Assembly (NCBI GenBank): GCA_905221605.1
Contig: CAJNDS010000258.1
Location: 436,592 to 500,591 of the forward strand
Source: Symbiodinium natans
Taxonomy: Eukaryota; Sar; Dinophyceae; Suessiales; Symbiodiniaceae
Length of the DNA stretch: 64,000 bases
Reading direction: 5' to 3'
Every line of letters starts with the position of its first letter. Position 1 is the first letter of the stretch. Below are positions 23,401 to 35,872 of the stretch, one piece after another. The notes under the pieces are model-generated. The model was not told the DNA's origin. It worked only from the letters and a program-made list of their open reading frames with translations, and did not search any database. Made by a program: the position numbers and the translations under genes.

Positions 23401-24764
23401 TCCGGCGCTAAGCGGCTCTTCCGTCACACTCCGCGGCAGCCTCAAACAGGCCGAGAAGTGCAGACATTCCTCAGTGTATAGCGGGATGCTTACGAGAAGT
23501 TTGCGACACTCTGACTGTTTGAGAAGCCCGGTCGCAACTTAAGGAATTGTGCTGAGACAGGTTCCGACTGGTGTCCTGCTTAATGACCGAGACGAGTATA
23601 AGTTTGATGCCAGGACTTGAGGCACCAGGGCTCTGCGTTGAAACAACGAGACTTGCACCTCTCCCAAGTAGATGATCAAGACCGGGCCCTTTTCATGCCA
23701 CCGAAGGCCCTGCGCTAGAAGCCCTGATATATCCCTGAATTGCCTGATGCCCGAAACCCATTCGAAGCCACCACGTGCAGGCGCGAGTCCCGGGGCGTCT
23801 CGAAGGGAAGCAAGGAGTCGTCTTGCATGACGTAGGCGATGTTCGATCGGAAGCTGATGGGATCCACCTTGGGCTTGTCACAGTCTAGGATGGACCGTTT
23901 AAACCACCTGTGCAAAATTCTCCTGACTCCCGTGATCCTCTTACATATCCCAAGGGCCGACCGGGGCCGACCTAGATATGTTCAGGCCTTGGGAACTCAA
24001 GTCTCAGGCTCTGAGGTTGCTTCAAGGATCCAGCTTTGAGAAGCTCAAGCCCCAAGATCCTACAACCGTGCTGCAGCCTAACCCTAAACCCCAAACCCCA
24101 AACCCTAAAGCCGAAACCCCAAACCCTAAACCCTACACCCTAAACCCTGGGGGCCCACACTCCTGCACAGGGCACTCGAGGTAATGAACCCAGGGGCTGG
24201 AGACCCTGCCGTGGTGATCTGCCCGGACAAGGACATGCCGGTGGCTTTCCTAAGCGCACCGCGGGAGAAGCATCCCCTTCTAAGGGCAACGTTGGGATTA
24301 AATTGTGCATGTTTTTTTTTTTTTTTTGGGGGGGGGGGGGGGGCTGCTTAAGCAAACAGTAGTGTTCGCTTGCTTTTTGTTTTACCTTTCTTCCATGTCC
24401 CCGTCGGGAGGCGCTGGAAGTTCACGGGGCTCCGATTTGAGTACTTCAGCTTGTTTTTGGAGGTTCTTGGTTGAGAGGGGGGGGGGGGGGCGACAAACTT
24501 AAAACTGCCCGGAACTGGGGTTCCGACCAATCACATGCCCTAGGTACCCAAGAATCTTGCAAACGATAGGGGTCGGAACAATTACTAATAGTAACAGTAT
24601 TCCCTTCTGGTCCCTTTGTAAGCTTTAGCAATTATACTATAATGCACCCCCCAAAACCCTGTTCTAATTATTCAGGGCCCAAAAGTAGCCGGGGCTCGTG
24701 TTCTGGCGCCCTGCCAGGATGTTGAGCAGGGTGGTCTTCCCACTGCCGGATGGGCCGAACACGC
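20376..24764 (-). CDS. ABCG (White-type) half-transporter gene, multi-exon, partial
   Basis: Ten exon candidates in correct order give an ABC nucleotide-binding domain and the linker toward the membrane domain: Walker A (24696-24764), Q-loop (23785-23884), a helical-domain piece (23122-23182), signature (22593-22635), the strand before Walker B (22277-22314), Walker B/D-loop (21946-22012), H-loop (21753-21830), the post-NBD GYPCP...NPADH segment (21085-21177) and its continuation (20744-20810), then a weak exon (20376-20406). ABCG proteins are NBD-first half-transporters that dimerise to export lipids or small molecules using ATP. Several exons were not found: the N-terminus before Walker A, pieces between Walker A and the Q-loop, and most of the transmembrane domain. 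Introns are long, carry telomere-like tracts and use mainly GC donors with AG acceptors. Whether the gene is intact cannot be told without transcripts. Confidence 0.85.
20744..20810 (-). CDS. ABCG gene exon, linker after NPADH
   Basis: It reads VMFLLQKEVPEKLQVIKTSW after an AG acceptor and joins in frame to the exon ending NPADH, giving NPADHVMFLL, as in ABCG linkers. The donor is GC or GT. Confidence 0.65.
21085..21177 (-). CDS. ABCG gene exon, GYPCP-NPADH segment
   Basis: Exactly 31 codons between AG and a GC donor: HGPADHISTHFDVLGYPCPA then NFNPADH. The (F)xxxGYxCPxxxNPADxx pattern is diagnostic of the ABCG family after the nucleotide-binding domain. Confidence 0.9.
21753..21830 (-). CDS. 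ABCG gene exon, H-loop
   Basis: Exactly 26 codons between AG and a GC donor, ELAEADVPVLCTVHQPSSEI then FAKFDD. The H of TVHQPS is the switch histidine, and HQPSSEIF is typical of ABCG proteins. Confidence 0.9.
21946..22012 (-). CDS. ABCG gene exon, Walker B and D-loop
   Basis: It reads FLDEPLSGLDSYAAYTLVVA, with the Walker B DE pair and the SGLD D-loop. The usual EPTSGLD is here EPLSGLD. AG acceptor, GT donor. Confidence 0.9.
22277..22314 (-). CDS. ABCG gene exon, strand before Walker B
   Basis: It reads VGIELITNPRML. Splicing its GC donor to the next AG restores MLLFLDEP across the junction, strong support for a GC-AG intron. CCCTAAA and TTTAGGG tracts flank the exon on its low and high sides. 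Confidence 0.85.
22593..22635 (-). CDS. ABCG gene exon, ABC signature
   Basis: It reads SKRKMSGGERKRTS. SGGERKR is the ABC signature in its ABCG form; the following exon continues VGIEL as expected. Confidence 0.9.
22957..22989 (+). repeat. (TTTAGGG)n tract in ABCG intron
   Basis: Four to five clean copies. Confidence 0.9.
23122..23182 (-). CDS. ABCG gene exon, helical subdomain
   Basis: It reads EFVENLLSTLHLERCCSTPL after an AG acceptor. The LL..L.L..C.....(I/L)G pattern is typical between the Q-loop and signature of ABCG proteins. The donor is GC. Confidence 0.7.
23785..23884 (-). CDS. ABCG gene exon, Q-loop
   Basis: It reads KVDPISFRSNIAYVMQDDSL then LPFETPR. YVMQDD carries the Q-loop glutamine, and the T(P/V)RE position follows at the exon end. 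Confidence 0.9.
24068..24150 (-). repeat. degenerate CCCTAAA tract in ABCG intron
   Basis: Mixed CCCTAAA and CCCCAAA copies over about 80 bases, between the Walker A and Q-loop exons. Confidence 0.85.
24308..24345. repeat. T-run followed by G-run
   Basis: About 15 T then 17 G on the plus strand. The complementary form (C-run then A-run) recurs at 48219-48249, 58205-58222 and 62733-62764. Confidence 0.9.
24696..24764 (-). CDS. ABCG gene exon, Walker A
   Basis: It reads VFGPSGSGKTTLLNILAGRQ then NT. GPSGSGKTT is the P-loop, and LLNILAGR is the ABCG continuation. AG acceptor, GC donor. Confidence 0.92.
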
Positions 24765-24769
24765 CTCAA

Positions 24770-27700
24770 GCAGAGTTGTGAGGGATTTGCGGGGTGGTCG
24801 GGGGCACATGGGATGAAGGACCCTTGAATCACACGCTCAGAGGGTGGAGGCTGTCAGACAGGATCAATCATTCGGTACTGTTCTGAAAGAGATGAGAGAG
24901 GTTTCAGACGCTTCAAGCTGTGTGCGCTGTAGCCCCTGCGCAGAGTTAAGTGCACAAAGCAGGCCTACTGGTTTGACTGCGCGCGGCTCACCGTCTCGGC
25001 CTTTGACCTGTGAACCTCTGCTAGTGAGGGGGGCGAAGCCCACCCTCTACAAGCCCGAGGGGCGTATGTGGCTTCATGCTTGGATATGTGTGCTAACGGT
25101 GCACACACGAAAGATCAAGCAGCAAAGCGATGTTGCCAGCCTGTGAGCTTGCCAGGCTCGATCATTCCTGGTGCAAGCGTTACGAGTGGCGACAAGTTGC
25201 TAAAAAAGGGAATAGAACAAAAGGCGCTTGGGCTTTGGTGGCTCAGGGCCAGTTTGAGTGACCGGAGGTCTTCAGGTACAGTGCTCAGCGGAGGTTCTCC
25301 TCAGGATGTCCCCAAGATGAGGTATCTCACTGGGCTCACTGGGCTCACTGCAGGGCTTCTGAAATCGAATTCTTATTATTGCTTCTAATTTACCATCGCG
25401 GTTCCAAACGAGTCCTGTAATGTTGGAGAGGATCCGGTGACTGCCTCCGAGAAAGCGCAGCATGTCAAGTGCAACAACACCGCGTTCTAGGACTCTTGGT
25501 TTGCGCAGCAGTTGGAGCCACAAGCACCTCAGCACAAGACGCTGCACAGGGCAGCATGAAGAGCAACTACGCATCATACAGGTGCACGCACGCCCTTGCG
25601 TTCGCCTTGCATAGCTGTCACCGTAACGCCTCCAAGTGAACAGGATTTACCTCTGCACAAAGCTTCGATTGACCTTGCTTCGCTTTTTCAAAACGTCGCA
25701 AAACGTTGCAAGGCACAATCTCAACGCTAGCTTTTCACAACATTTGTTCGTTGCCAAGGTTCCAGTGAAGGCGAAGAGCACAAAACGGAACGGAGCAGGG
25801 CAGCAGATGGAAAGCAGGAACAAAGAAACGCACATTCGGTGATGCATTCAGCATGTCATCACCCCACACCCTTGATGCCCTGCTAGGCGTACCTTGAAAG
25901 ATCCCGAAAGCTTGGCATGAGTCGAAGAACACCGAGGTCTCAGCTCGCCCAATCCTTCACCAATCGGAAGCCTGATTCACTTGACATACACCTGAGTAGT
26001 TGTGGCAGGAATGGGCCTATGGTGAAGGTCAAGTCAGACCATTCCATGGATCGGTCCTCTCCGTGCAATCATCCACAGGATACAGGGTTAGTCTAAGGGG
26101 TTCATGTGGTTTGGGGGGTTGAGGTCTTCTAAGGCTTGAAGGAGGAGTGGGCGCCGTGAAGAGCAGCGGCCCCTTCGACGCACGCCACGAGGTACTCTTG
26201 CACTTGCTTTGAGCAAAGTGGTGTGAAAGCCCGGCTCAAACTAGAAACGTGCCAAGTCCGAGCCGAAGCCATGCCGTTGCGACCCTGAATGACCCACACC
26301 GTTTCTCAAACCTCCAGCCTCAGGCATGGATATCGGATATACCTCAATCACCTTCGGAACTTAAATTCTTAGCTGTGTTTGAACTAGCTTGGCCCCCAAA
26401 CCCTCGAAAAAAATATTCCTGAACATGATCCTCTTAAGCCCAATAACGGAAACTGTGTAATATCTCAAGGGCCTACCCAGCAAAAGGGCGTGGGCTAACA
26501 GAGCTCCTCAGCGTTGTCTTCCTGGGACAGCTGCCGCGAGCACTCGCGTACCTGGAGGATGCGAAACGCAGGGCTATTATGACTGTGATTGGTGAGTGTA
26601 TGTAACCTTCCTTTTTACAATATGGGTGAGTGTATACACCTTTTGGGAATAACTACAAGGAATGCAAACCCTACTTCTGCTCCCCCCTGGACCCTTCGGG
26701 TCGGCGTCGCTGTGACCCTTCAGCCCCACTAAAAATCCAAGCCTGACGCCGCCGCAACTTGCAGCAAGTTAGCCTCAACAAAATCATCCGGGGGCACTTG
26801 GCGCATCCGCCCGGAACCTGCAGCAGTTCGAGCACTTTGGGAATTTTGGGCCGGGCTCCTGAGCACGGTGGCCGGTGGTCAGAAACAGACTCAATCAGGG
26901 AACCGGCTCCTGAGCTATGTAGGAACAAGGCTCATGAAACTGCCTGGGAAAGCTTCAAGAGTTCAGGTTCAGGAGTTCTACAGCTTTTTTGGGGGACCCC
27001 TACACCTCCCCAAACCCGAAAAAACAGAATCCTGACTCAGTGAAGTCCGCGGCGCTCGGCTCACGATCATCCGGGAAGGGCACGTCCGCCTCGCCATCCT
27101 CCGCGTCGCGCCTGGGAGTCGCTTTGTCGCGATCCCTTCGGAGACTTAGTGCCTTTTTAGCGCGCCTTTCGGATAACTTTCGGGGCCTTTCGTCGAAGAA
27201 AGACCGCAAGTCTTTCAGCAGCCCACATCAGGCCGAAATCCTCGAAACCCTCGGAACAGCAGACGAGTCTGTAGAGTCCGGAGCGCAGTCGAATAGAGAG
27301 ATCCTCTGTCGTGGGCTTCATGGCTCCAAGGGCGTTGGGGCAAACAACCGCTGAAGGCCAAACTAGAGTGAACGTGAAGCTTCAAAACCGAGTCTTGAGA
27401 GTAGCCCTGAGACTTAAGGCCGATGCACATAATATGCCACACTTGCATGCGGACATCCATGACATCCTACGGCGGCTTGAGAAAACACCTTCGGGTTTCC
27501 TCGGACCAGCAGTTGTCAGAGGCACGCACAAGGCTTCGCATGTATCATTTGGGAGGGCTTGGGATGTTAGTGTTTTCTGCACTTGCGATCTTAGCTGGAG
27601 ATTTTCAACATGGTTAGCCATTTTTAAATTAATGTGATGGCACCTTTTGTTCGTTTTACATAATTGCTCGTCTCTGATTCTCATGCTTGTCTGCTTTTAA

Positions 27701-29200
27701 TGTTTTTTAGGATTTTCATTTAGTTTAAGCAAGGTTGCGACTTTAGCAATCTTAATCAACTTTCATGATTTCTCATTTATTTTCACTTACGTTCAGTTAA
27801 TGTTTGAAAAACACCGTTTTGATCAATTTTGTTTTGGATCACTTTTTTGTGACAAAAAAGAGGCAATGTCAATTACTTCTAAAATAAACAACATTAGAAT
27901 GAATGTAACCCATTCTTATTAATTTGGCGAACTTCAATTACTTCTGAATAGCGTTAACTAGTACTACTTGAATTCTATTGAATCTCGATTCACATTGATT
28001 GCTTTTTACTTTGAGTGATGAACTTGATCGCCCTACTCTAGGGATTCGCAGAGCATCTGGTCCGTGGCTTCGAAGGGTGCGATCTTCAGCAAAGCAGAAA
28101 GACCTGAAGCACTTCCCAAGGCTTTTTGTCCAGTGAGGGCGCACCATCTATGTACATCGGTGAGCTGTGAGCTCGTGCTGCAGTCGCAGCCAAGACATGC
28201 CCAAAGCACAGTTCAGTTGAGCTGGGGTAGATGTCCAGGGCTTAAGGGTCAGATTTTGGGATCCGGCCTGATTCAACACGATTGCATGCTCTGAAAGAAT
28301 TGGTAAGAAAGACAGAGACAAAGGCAACAAGTCTCTGTGGTTGTCGCCTGTTAAGCTTGATACCCCGAAGGTGAGTGAAAGAGTCCTAAGGTGAACAAAG
28401 GATGTGACACCCCCGAGAATGAGACTTCTTCGCTGGCGGTTGTCAATCTCGAAAGGCGGATCTGCTGGGCTTTTGCCTCAGGCCCAACTGCGCACAAGAG
28501 CCAACAAGACCACGCTTCCTGCCGGCGAACCCGCTCCCACGCCACACTTTCCGTAGGCTTCAGAACTTCAGATTCTTGGACTTTCCGGACTATAAGATCA
28601 AGCTCCGGCTCAAGTTTGGATGCGAGTGCCACGCGGGCACAGGCCATCCACTCGATGGATGGCATTCGGCGGCACGGCAGCATTTTGCAGTGCCCTTGCC
28701 GCCGCAGTTATCATTAACGGTCGAGCTTCTTTGGCGACTCATGCGGCTGTCTTATAGCTTTCCCGTGTTGATTCTGTCTCCCTGCACTCTCTACTCTGCT
28801 CACAAGCAGTTCTCCAAGCGACCGCTCAGAAAACAAGCTTTTGAGATTCTACAGCTCGGGTTAACACTCGAGCTAGCACTCCTTAAATGCATCCAACCTC
28901 CAAAGCCCTGAACCAAGCTTACCGATATTTACCGATCCCAATTTGAAGTTGGGAGAGTCACGTGAGTCACGGCACGGTCACAGTCAGCGCTGCGGATGGA
29001 CCTGCAGGCGCTTCGGGGATCGGAGCCGGACTTCCGGAGGAGAGGGTGGCAGCCCTCCAGCCGAGCACAGAAAGCCAAAAAAGAAGAAAAAGCATCCTTT
29101 CAGACGGGCTTTTCTCCGCGTCTCACACCCCCGGCTGCCAGCGTAAGCCGTATAAACCCAATCAACCCAAAACCCTAAACCCTTCGTCCCAGCGGCCAGG
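24770..29200. other. no recognised gene between ABCG and FN3 loci
   Basis: The 5' exons of the ABCG gene and the 3' exons of the FN3 gene should lie here but were not identified. Hydrophilic minus-strand stretches near 27060-27205 (ERRAKKALSLRRDRDK) and 28540-28640 are possible exons without a known motif. Confidence 0.4.
27600..28020. other. AT-rich island, no gene recognised
   Basis: About 420 bases of low GC with T runs, set in GC-rich sequence and similar in composition to 3840-4590. No motif was found. Confidence 0.5.
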
Positions 29201-29202
29201 GC

Positions 29203-29272
29203 CCACGGCGTTGGCAGCCCTGACCTCGCAGGCGGCACTGCCGGAGGAAGCCTGCAGCTCGTGGGTGAGGAC
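29203..29272 (-). CDS. FN3 gene exon (F-G strands)
   Basis: It reads LTHELQASSGSAACEVRAAN; CEVRAANAVG is a typical FN3 F strand and turn. AG acceptor, GC donor; a CCCTAAA pair lies on its low side. Confidence 0.6.
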
Positions 29273-29487
29273 CTCAGAAATCTGAAAGATGCTTCTCTTG
29301 GGATCCCGCAAGGGTGGCGGGGGGCTGCTTCGCTTAAGGGTTGTCGCGTGTGCAGTGCAGAGTGCCCTTCCAGGAAGTCTCAGTTCACAACCCCTTCCTG
29401 GACCATTTCGGTAGAATCACAGCCTCTCACAGCCTCCCACCCCGAAATAGCGTGATGCGATGTGCAGGCCGAGCTTTTCTTGCAGGG

Positions 29488-29520
<33 letters not shown>

Positions 29521-32500
29521 GAGCGAGAGGATTGCAACGAGATAGGACTCGGGCTGTGATGTTGGGGGGCTCAACCATCTCAGAACTGAGTCAGAATTCC
29601 CTGCCGAGAGGCCGTATTGAGCACGGTCTCCCAGGATCCGCTGTTGCAGCGCGCCTCTGCGATATGCGAGGGAAGATCGACACCAGAAGAAGGTTGCTTT
29701 AGGGGCTTTTAGTATAGCATTGGGGCTTTATAAAGGGCTCACAGAGCTGCAACGGCGGGCTCAGAAAGCCTTGGGTATTTCGGCGTTCCTTGCTTTGCTT
29801 CCCTCTGGATCAAGGGGTCAGGCCTCGTAGTGCGTTATGGGCACGAAGCCGTCTAAGCTGGGCAGCTGCCAGCTCAAGACCTTGCAACACTTGTTTGAGC
29901 TGAGGCTTCTTTAGGCCGAGCCTAGACTCCAAAAATCTCAAAGCCTCAGCACCTAACACCTCAGCTGTCTGTTCTTAGGAGCAGCAACTTCAACTCCGAT
30001 GGCCACCGTGCCATGCCAAGCCTAGCTGCCTTTCATGCAGCAATGCACCTGAAGGATAACCCTGAAGAAATCCAAAAGAAACAAAGTCGAGACAACTCCA
30101 TGCGGCGCCAACCCCTATTTCTTCTCCCATGGGTGGTTGTCCAAATTATGATCCCTTGTGGGGTACCCTAAGTACTAGGTGCCGTACTATAAGAGGGATC
30201 CAAAATTAAAGGGACCATCATTTCAACAACCACCCAGATTGATGACATGTCAACTGGTGCCCAGCGGCCACCGTGTCGTTTGCAACGCCGCTGAGCTCGT
30301 TGGGGGCTCCCGGAAGCTGGCCCGTGCTCAGGTGCAGCTCCTTCTGACGGGGCCGTTCTCAAACCCACGACGGAGAGATAGAAACAATTAGGTGCGAGTA
30401 CTTCGCTTGGAGCTTGGAGGATTTTGGACTCACCCTCAATAGGCACTCCAGACCGCAAGCCACGAAATCAAGCTCTAGGAATTTGCTTTGGTGTTGTTGT
30501 GGTGCTTCCCTGGGCGTTCAGCCGCGTACGGGGAACTTTGGAGAAGTGCCTACGATATCCTGCGATGGCCTACGTCGTCTAGGTCGTTTACGGACCGGAT
30601 CCTGGGTGAAGCCGCCATAGAAGCCGTTGTGGTTCTTCCTGATTTCGGGCTTCTGGGCGGCTCTTGGGCCCCCCTCCAGGGCTCGGGGTGGGCTTCGGCT
30701 TGAAGGCTTGCAGCGGAGGAGTCGCCACAAAGGGAACAAAGTAGCACGCTTAGGGACAGCGGAGCAGCAAGTTCTCAGAGCCGCATAAGCTCAGTCTGCC
30801 AGGGTTCAGCCTGACTTTGAAGGCCCAGAAAGAAGTTACCGGCGTGCGTGGGAATGTGTCCTCAGTAGGGCACAGCAATCGGAATTGTTAAGGTGGTACG
30901 AGTTTTCTCTTTAGCACTCGGGTGGTTGCTCATCTCCAGGTTCGACCCTCGGGATCGAGCTGCAGCAGACTTGCAGGGACGAGAATCACGATTCTTACGG
31001 GAAAATTCGGCATCTGGGCACTACGAGGCTGCGGTGAAGTTCTCGAGAGCACAATCGAGCACCTCAACTTCGTATGATCGGTATGTACAGCGGCCGCGGC
31101 CTCAAGAAATCCGTCAGCAAAGACCGCCAAACTCTTTTGAAACCCAAAAATCCAGACCTATGCGGTGCCAAACGTGACTGATGCTGCAACTTGTACAGTG
31201 TGACCACAGTTCAACAAGCCATGCCAAAACTCTATAAACCCTACACCCTTATAAACCCAAACCCCTACACCCTTAACCCAAAACTCTACAAACCCTACAC
31301 CCCTATAAACCCTATAAACCCCAACGTTCGGGCGAAGCATCAATGGCCACGGACGGCGTGACGGCAACGGGGGGATCGCCCTCGGGGCTCTTCGAATTCG
31401 CAGGATGGCTGGCTTGGCTGGTTGGCCACCGAGATCCCTCGGAAAACAAAGCTTCCTAAACATTTCCTCATGGACCAAGTGAGGGAGCATATAACTCATA
31501 CATAGTCCCATTAAAGACCAAGTTGAAGCCCTGATTCCCTTCCAAAGTTCGCAATATCCCGGCCTTCGCAAAGCGGCTTCTTTTTGAACATGACGTGTTC
31601 TCACCGTACATCTGAAAGGTGCTGTCGCTAAGCAAAAACCCACAAGACCGCCGAGAAGAGAAATCCCAGCTCGGCGCTCCGCCACAGACCGGAAGCTTTC
31701 CGAAGTCCGAGCCGTCGGCCCTAGAACCCTAACACCTCTAAACCCTGAAACCCTCTAAACGCCATAAAACCCTGTAACCCTAAACCCCCGATAAACCCCA
31801 ACACCTCGAAAACCCCCTCAAAAATCCTCAAATCCTCTAAACCCTCTAGACCCTAACCCCTCTAAGCCCCTATGTTAAATCCTCTAAGCCCCTTGGAGCC
31901 CTGGACTTTTCGGAGTTTAGGAGGGGGAGGGGGGGGAAGGCGCCGAAGGCGCCTCGTGCGTGCTGATCTGGAGGAGGCTCTCCCAGCTCACGTTGCCAAC
32001 ATCGGGGTACGGCTTGCCTTCGGATCTGCCATATACAGTTGGTACTACTGTGTGCTACTACTCTTTGTTGCTATTTACATGACTCTTCCTTCTATAGCTT
32101 GCTACTACTCGTTACTATTTATTACTATTTACTACTAGTTGTTACTGTTCATTACTATTTCTTACTGTTTCTTACTATTTCTTACAATATCTTAGTATAT
32201 CTTACTATTTCTTACTATTTCTTACTATTTCTTACGATTTCGTACTATTTCTTACGATTTCTTACTATTTACTACTACTTGCTACTGATAGGAGTTTTAA
32301 GTTGGAGATTGCTTCCTTCAGGGCTCGGACCCGCTCCGCAAAGACGCTTCAACACCTGGGACCTAGGATGGCAATGCTGCACCCAAAAGGGCCTGCAAAA
32401 AGCATCCCTTCTTTCAGCAGTTTCATAGCCAGTTCGGAACCCAGAACTGTTTAGAAGCCGACACCCCACAAGGACAAACAGGACAAAAAAGAGGACAAAG

Positions 32501-35500
32501 AGGACCAAAAAACAAAAAAAGGACGGGGCGCCCCAAACGTCGTACTGGAGACCAAGCTCCTCCCAGCTGCTGCTGCCCGCGATGGCGGGCGTCACTATGT
32601 CCCATGCCTCTGATGCACAGCGCTGAGGTTGTAGGGTGGGCTTTTGGGAACTAGAGGTTGTAGGGCTTAACTGCAATTTCGTGCGCCCTGCAAGAATGCA
32701 GGATTGCAAGGCCTGCTAGGAGGCCAAAAGCCCACGCGAGCATCCACCCCCCAGCCTCGTTTTGCCTATCCCTATCCCCCACTGTGGCCCCAAACTTTTC
32801 TTGCCAGGCAGCCAGCTGCACAATACCGGCTGTGACGTCAACGTTGGGGTCCCGTACGAGGCCTGTGGGAGCTCCTCAGGTTAATCGGGTTCTTGGGAGA
32901 ATGGAAAGTTGGAGAGATCTTTGCGGATCTCTGAGATGGGAAGGAGGGAAGGGGGGGAGGGGGATGAGAGCCTACACTACGTCGCTACATCTCACCGAAT
33001 CTTGAGGCAGGCTCGGAAGAAATGCACCCGAAATATCCGAGATCAGAATCCAAGCTCTGAAGCTGTTCAGAGACAGAGAGTCCTGGCAGAGGGATGCAGT
33101 AGGCCGCAGGGGACCAATCCGACCAAGCTGATACCCCAAGCTCCTGAGTGCTCTTCAAGGAAAGGGGCCCCGCTCTCTACAGGGCTTCAGACGTCATGTC
33201 GTGGCGTTAACAGGGATTGTTTAGACTTCCCCCCACATCTAAGATATGTCGCCGTAGCACGGCATGTTCATGCTCAGGAGCCGTCCGTGTCTACCACCTT
33301 GATCTCTCGACTCCAAGCCATAAGCCAAGCCCTAGGCAGCAAGCCCTTTCGCACTACAAAGCTCGAGCCCCATCTTCGTGACAGTGCTCTAGCTTTGCTT
33401 GCATTAAGGTTGAGATGCCCGGTTGTAGGCCAATCTTCGAATCCCTTATAAGCCTTAGAAGCGGATTACCTCCGGCGACAGATGAGGTCTTGGTTGCCAA
33501 GAAAGACAACAGTTCAACACCCTCTTCACCGAAAGATGTGCTGACTGCAATGTGAACTTGAACCCCTCAAAATCACGGGGAGAACTAGCCAAGGCAATGA
33601 GGCCGCCGAGGCACGTTCTCGGCCCGCACCGCGGCACGGAATTGCCTGCGTCTTTCAGCTTGGGCTTTGAAGGATTCAGGGCTGCACATAGGGCCTGATA
33701 GGACTTGGGAGGGATCCAGGGCTTGAGGGGTCCCACGGGCCGAGGGGTACCGTGACGCAGAGGGCGCAGCCAGAGTATGAAGGACAGCCTTAAAAAAACA
33801 AACTGTTTCAGGCGTGGGATCTTCGAGGTCCAAAGCTGACCAGATCCGGCCTGCCGGGCACCAGCTCTGACCAGGACGTGGAGTCCAGGGAGAGGTGGAG
33901 GTTGAGGTAGGGCTCCTGAGGGCCCCGAGATTTCTTCGAGAGTAGTTCAGGGGATGTTCGTAGTGATTGTGACAAGGCATGTAGGGCAGTTCTCCCCAAA
34001 GTGTGGAGCGCTTTTTGACATTGAGGATCCTTGCCCTTATGGAACCCGAAATTCTTTAGAGAACTACGTCTAGTAGGGGCCGTGTGCTCTTTGGGCATTC
34101 AAGGGTTGACGGGTTCGGGGGGCCCTTGTGCTCGTTGAATTTTGTTTTTGAAGTGGGCTTCGCTTGTCACTTTAAGGGCTTACGACCGGGGCTGAGCGTT
34201 GCTTCGGTTCTTCTGGTGTTTGTGGACCAAGGCTCATCAAAGGAGCCGTTCAAGATCCAGATCTGCTCGACCTGAGCACAGGGCAACTAGGCAGCTTCAG
34301 TAGGTTTTTTATGGCTTCCTGAAATTACCTGGGGGGGGGAAGGGGGGCACTTTCTAAGCCAAACTTGGGGCGTTGGGGCTCTCAGTGGGTCGGGGCGCCG
34401 GATCAGGAAATCGATAGCCAGGCAGCAAGCAGAGATGTCTCGTTGTCCGACGCCTCGAGTTTGAACTCGTAGCTGTGCACGAGCCGCCCATTCCTCGGTT
34501 CGCCACGGCTGCCACAGCTGTACCACCCCAACCCCAGCCCCTAAACAAAAAGAAATCAGAGGGAGACAGAGTTGGCGACCGAGATGAAGCCAGAGAGACC
34601 CCGAGATGAGGAGAAAGAGAGGAAGAGAGCGAGAGCAAGAGCAAGAGCAAGGGGAGAGGAAGAGAGGCGCAGAGCAGAGAGCAGAACAGAGAGCAGAGGG
34701 CAGAGGGAGCTCTTTTGGCTTCGGTGCTGAGCGCCGGCTTAGTGACGAGACAAGCCTCACAGAAACGACCGTGCAATGCAAGGGAGGATGCGGTAGTGCT
34801 TCTATGGATTCTATGGCCTATGCGGGGCCATAAGCCCCTACAATGATTGCTGCCAGCGTTCTCTGCAGCAGGATGCCAGCGCCAGCTCAGGCTGCAGTTG
34901 TCAGCGTCCTGCAGCCACGGCGGCTGTACCGTTGGCACGGTACCGACGGAGATCTCCACTACGTCGCTGAGAGGCCCTGCTCCAAACCTGGATCAAACTG
35001 AGGGCCCAAGACCTTCCAACTTGACCCGGTCAAACTTTCCTAAGCCTACGAGGAGCGGAAAGGTCTGGCACCCTCTGGGAAAATCTGATCAAAACCCCAT
35101 CTCAACCACAGGAACTTAGACAGGTTTATGGTTTTCGGGTAGGATTTCATGGGAGCCAGTGTGGCTCAAGGCTCAAGGTCGAGAACTGCAAGCCCAAAGC
35201 ACCTACAAACTGCAACACGGTGGGGTCTCTCAAGGCTTCAACCCCTTTTGAGGAATGGCTCAAGCCCCAGAATCCACACACACACACACACACACACACG
35301 TGTAGAATGGATTTCAGGAAGAGTGTCGGCTGATCAAGATTGAGCCAGGCAGCTGATTCAGCGCCCGGACACGGAAACGGTACAGTGTGTCCGGTTGCAG
35401 AGCGGAGACGGAGCAGCCAGTGGCGTCAGGGACGTGTGACACGCTTATAAGGTCCTGGGACAGACATTGAAGAGGCGGGTGCGGGCAGGACGCCAAGGAA

Positions 35501-35828
35501 TCTATATTGATAACTCGACTTCATGGGCCCTGGCTTGAAACTCTACTGCAAATAATTCATTCTTGTGCTCCTACTCATCTGTCTTGCTCTGACAAAGGGG
35601 TTTCGTAAACGGGTAACTTGCGCCGAGATGTTTAGAGTTTAGAGCTCCATCTGCTCTCCAGGGGTCGCAGGTGTTGTTGACGCAGTTGGTGGTGGCAGTG
35701 CAGGAGGAATCCGGTTCGGTCCGCATCCTGGTTCCCGGGCCGTCGTCGCGGTACCTGGGCGGTTGGCTCTTACGGACAACCATAAAATACTCGACCACAT
35801 GCGCAGCCCCCCTGCTTCATTTAGAGTC

Positions 35829-35872
<44 letters not shown>

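Noticed and set aside
34354-34959. 201-codon minus-strand ORF as one gene
   Set aside because: Only its first part (the FN3 exon at 34854-34953) is meaningful; the rest reads through a splice donor and GA-rich intron.
35163-35180. GGCTCAAGGCTCAAGG as a spliced-leader relic
   Set aside because: Only the last nine or so bases resemble the leader end, and the preceding conserved part is missing.
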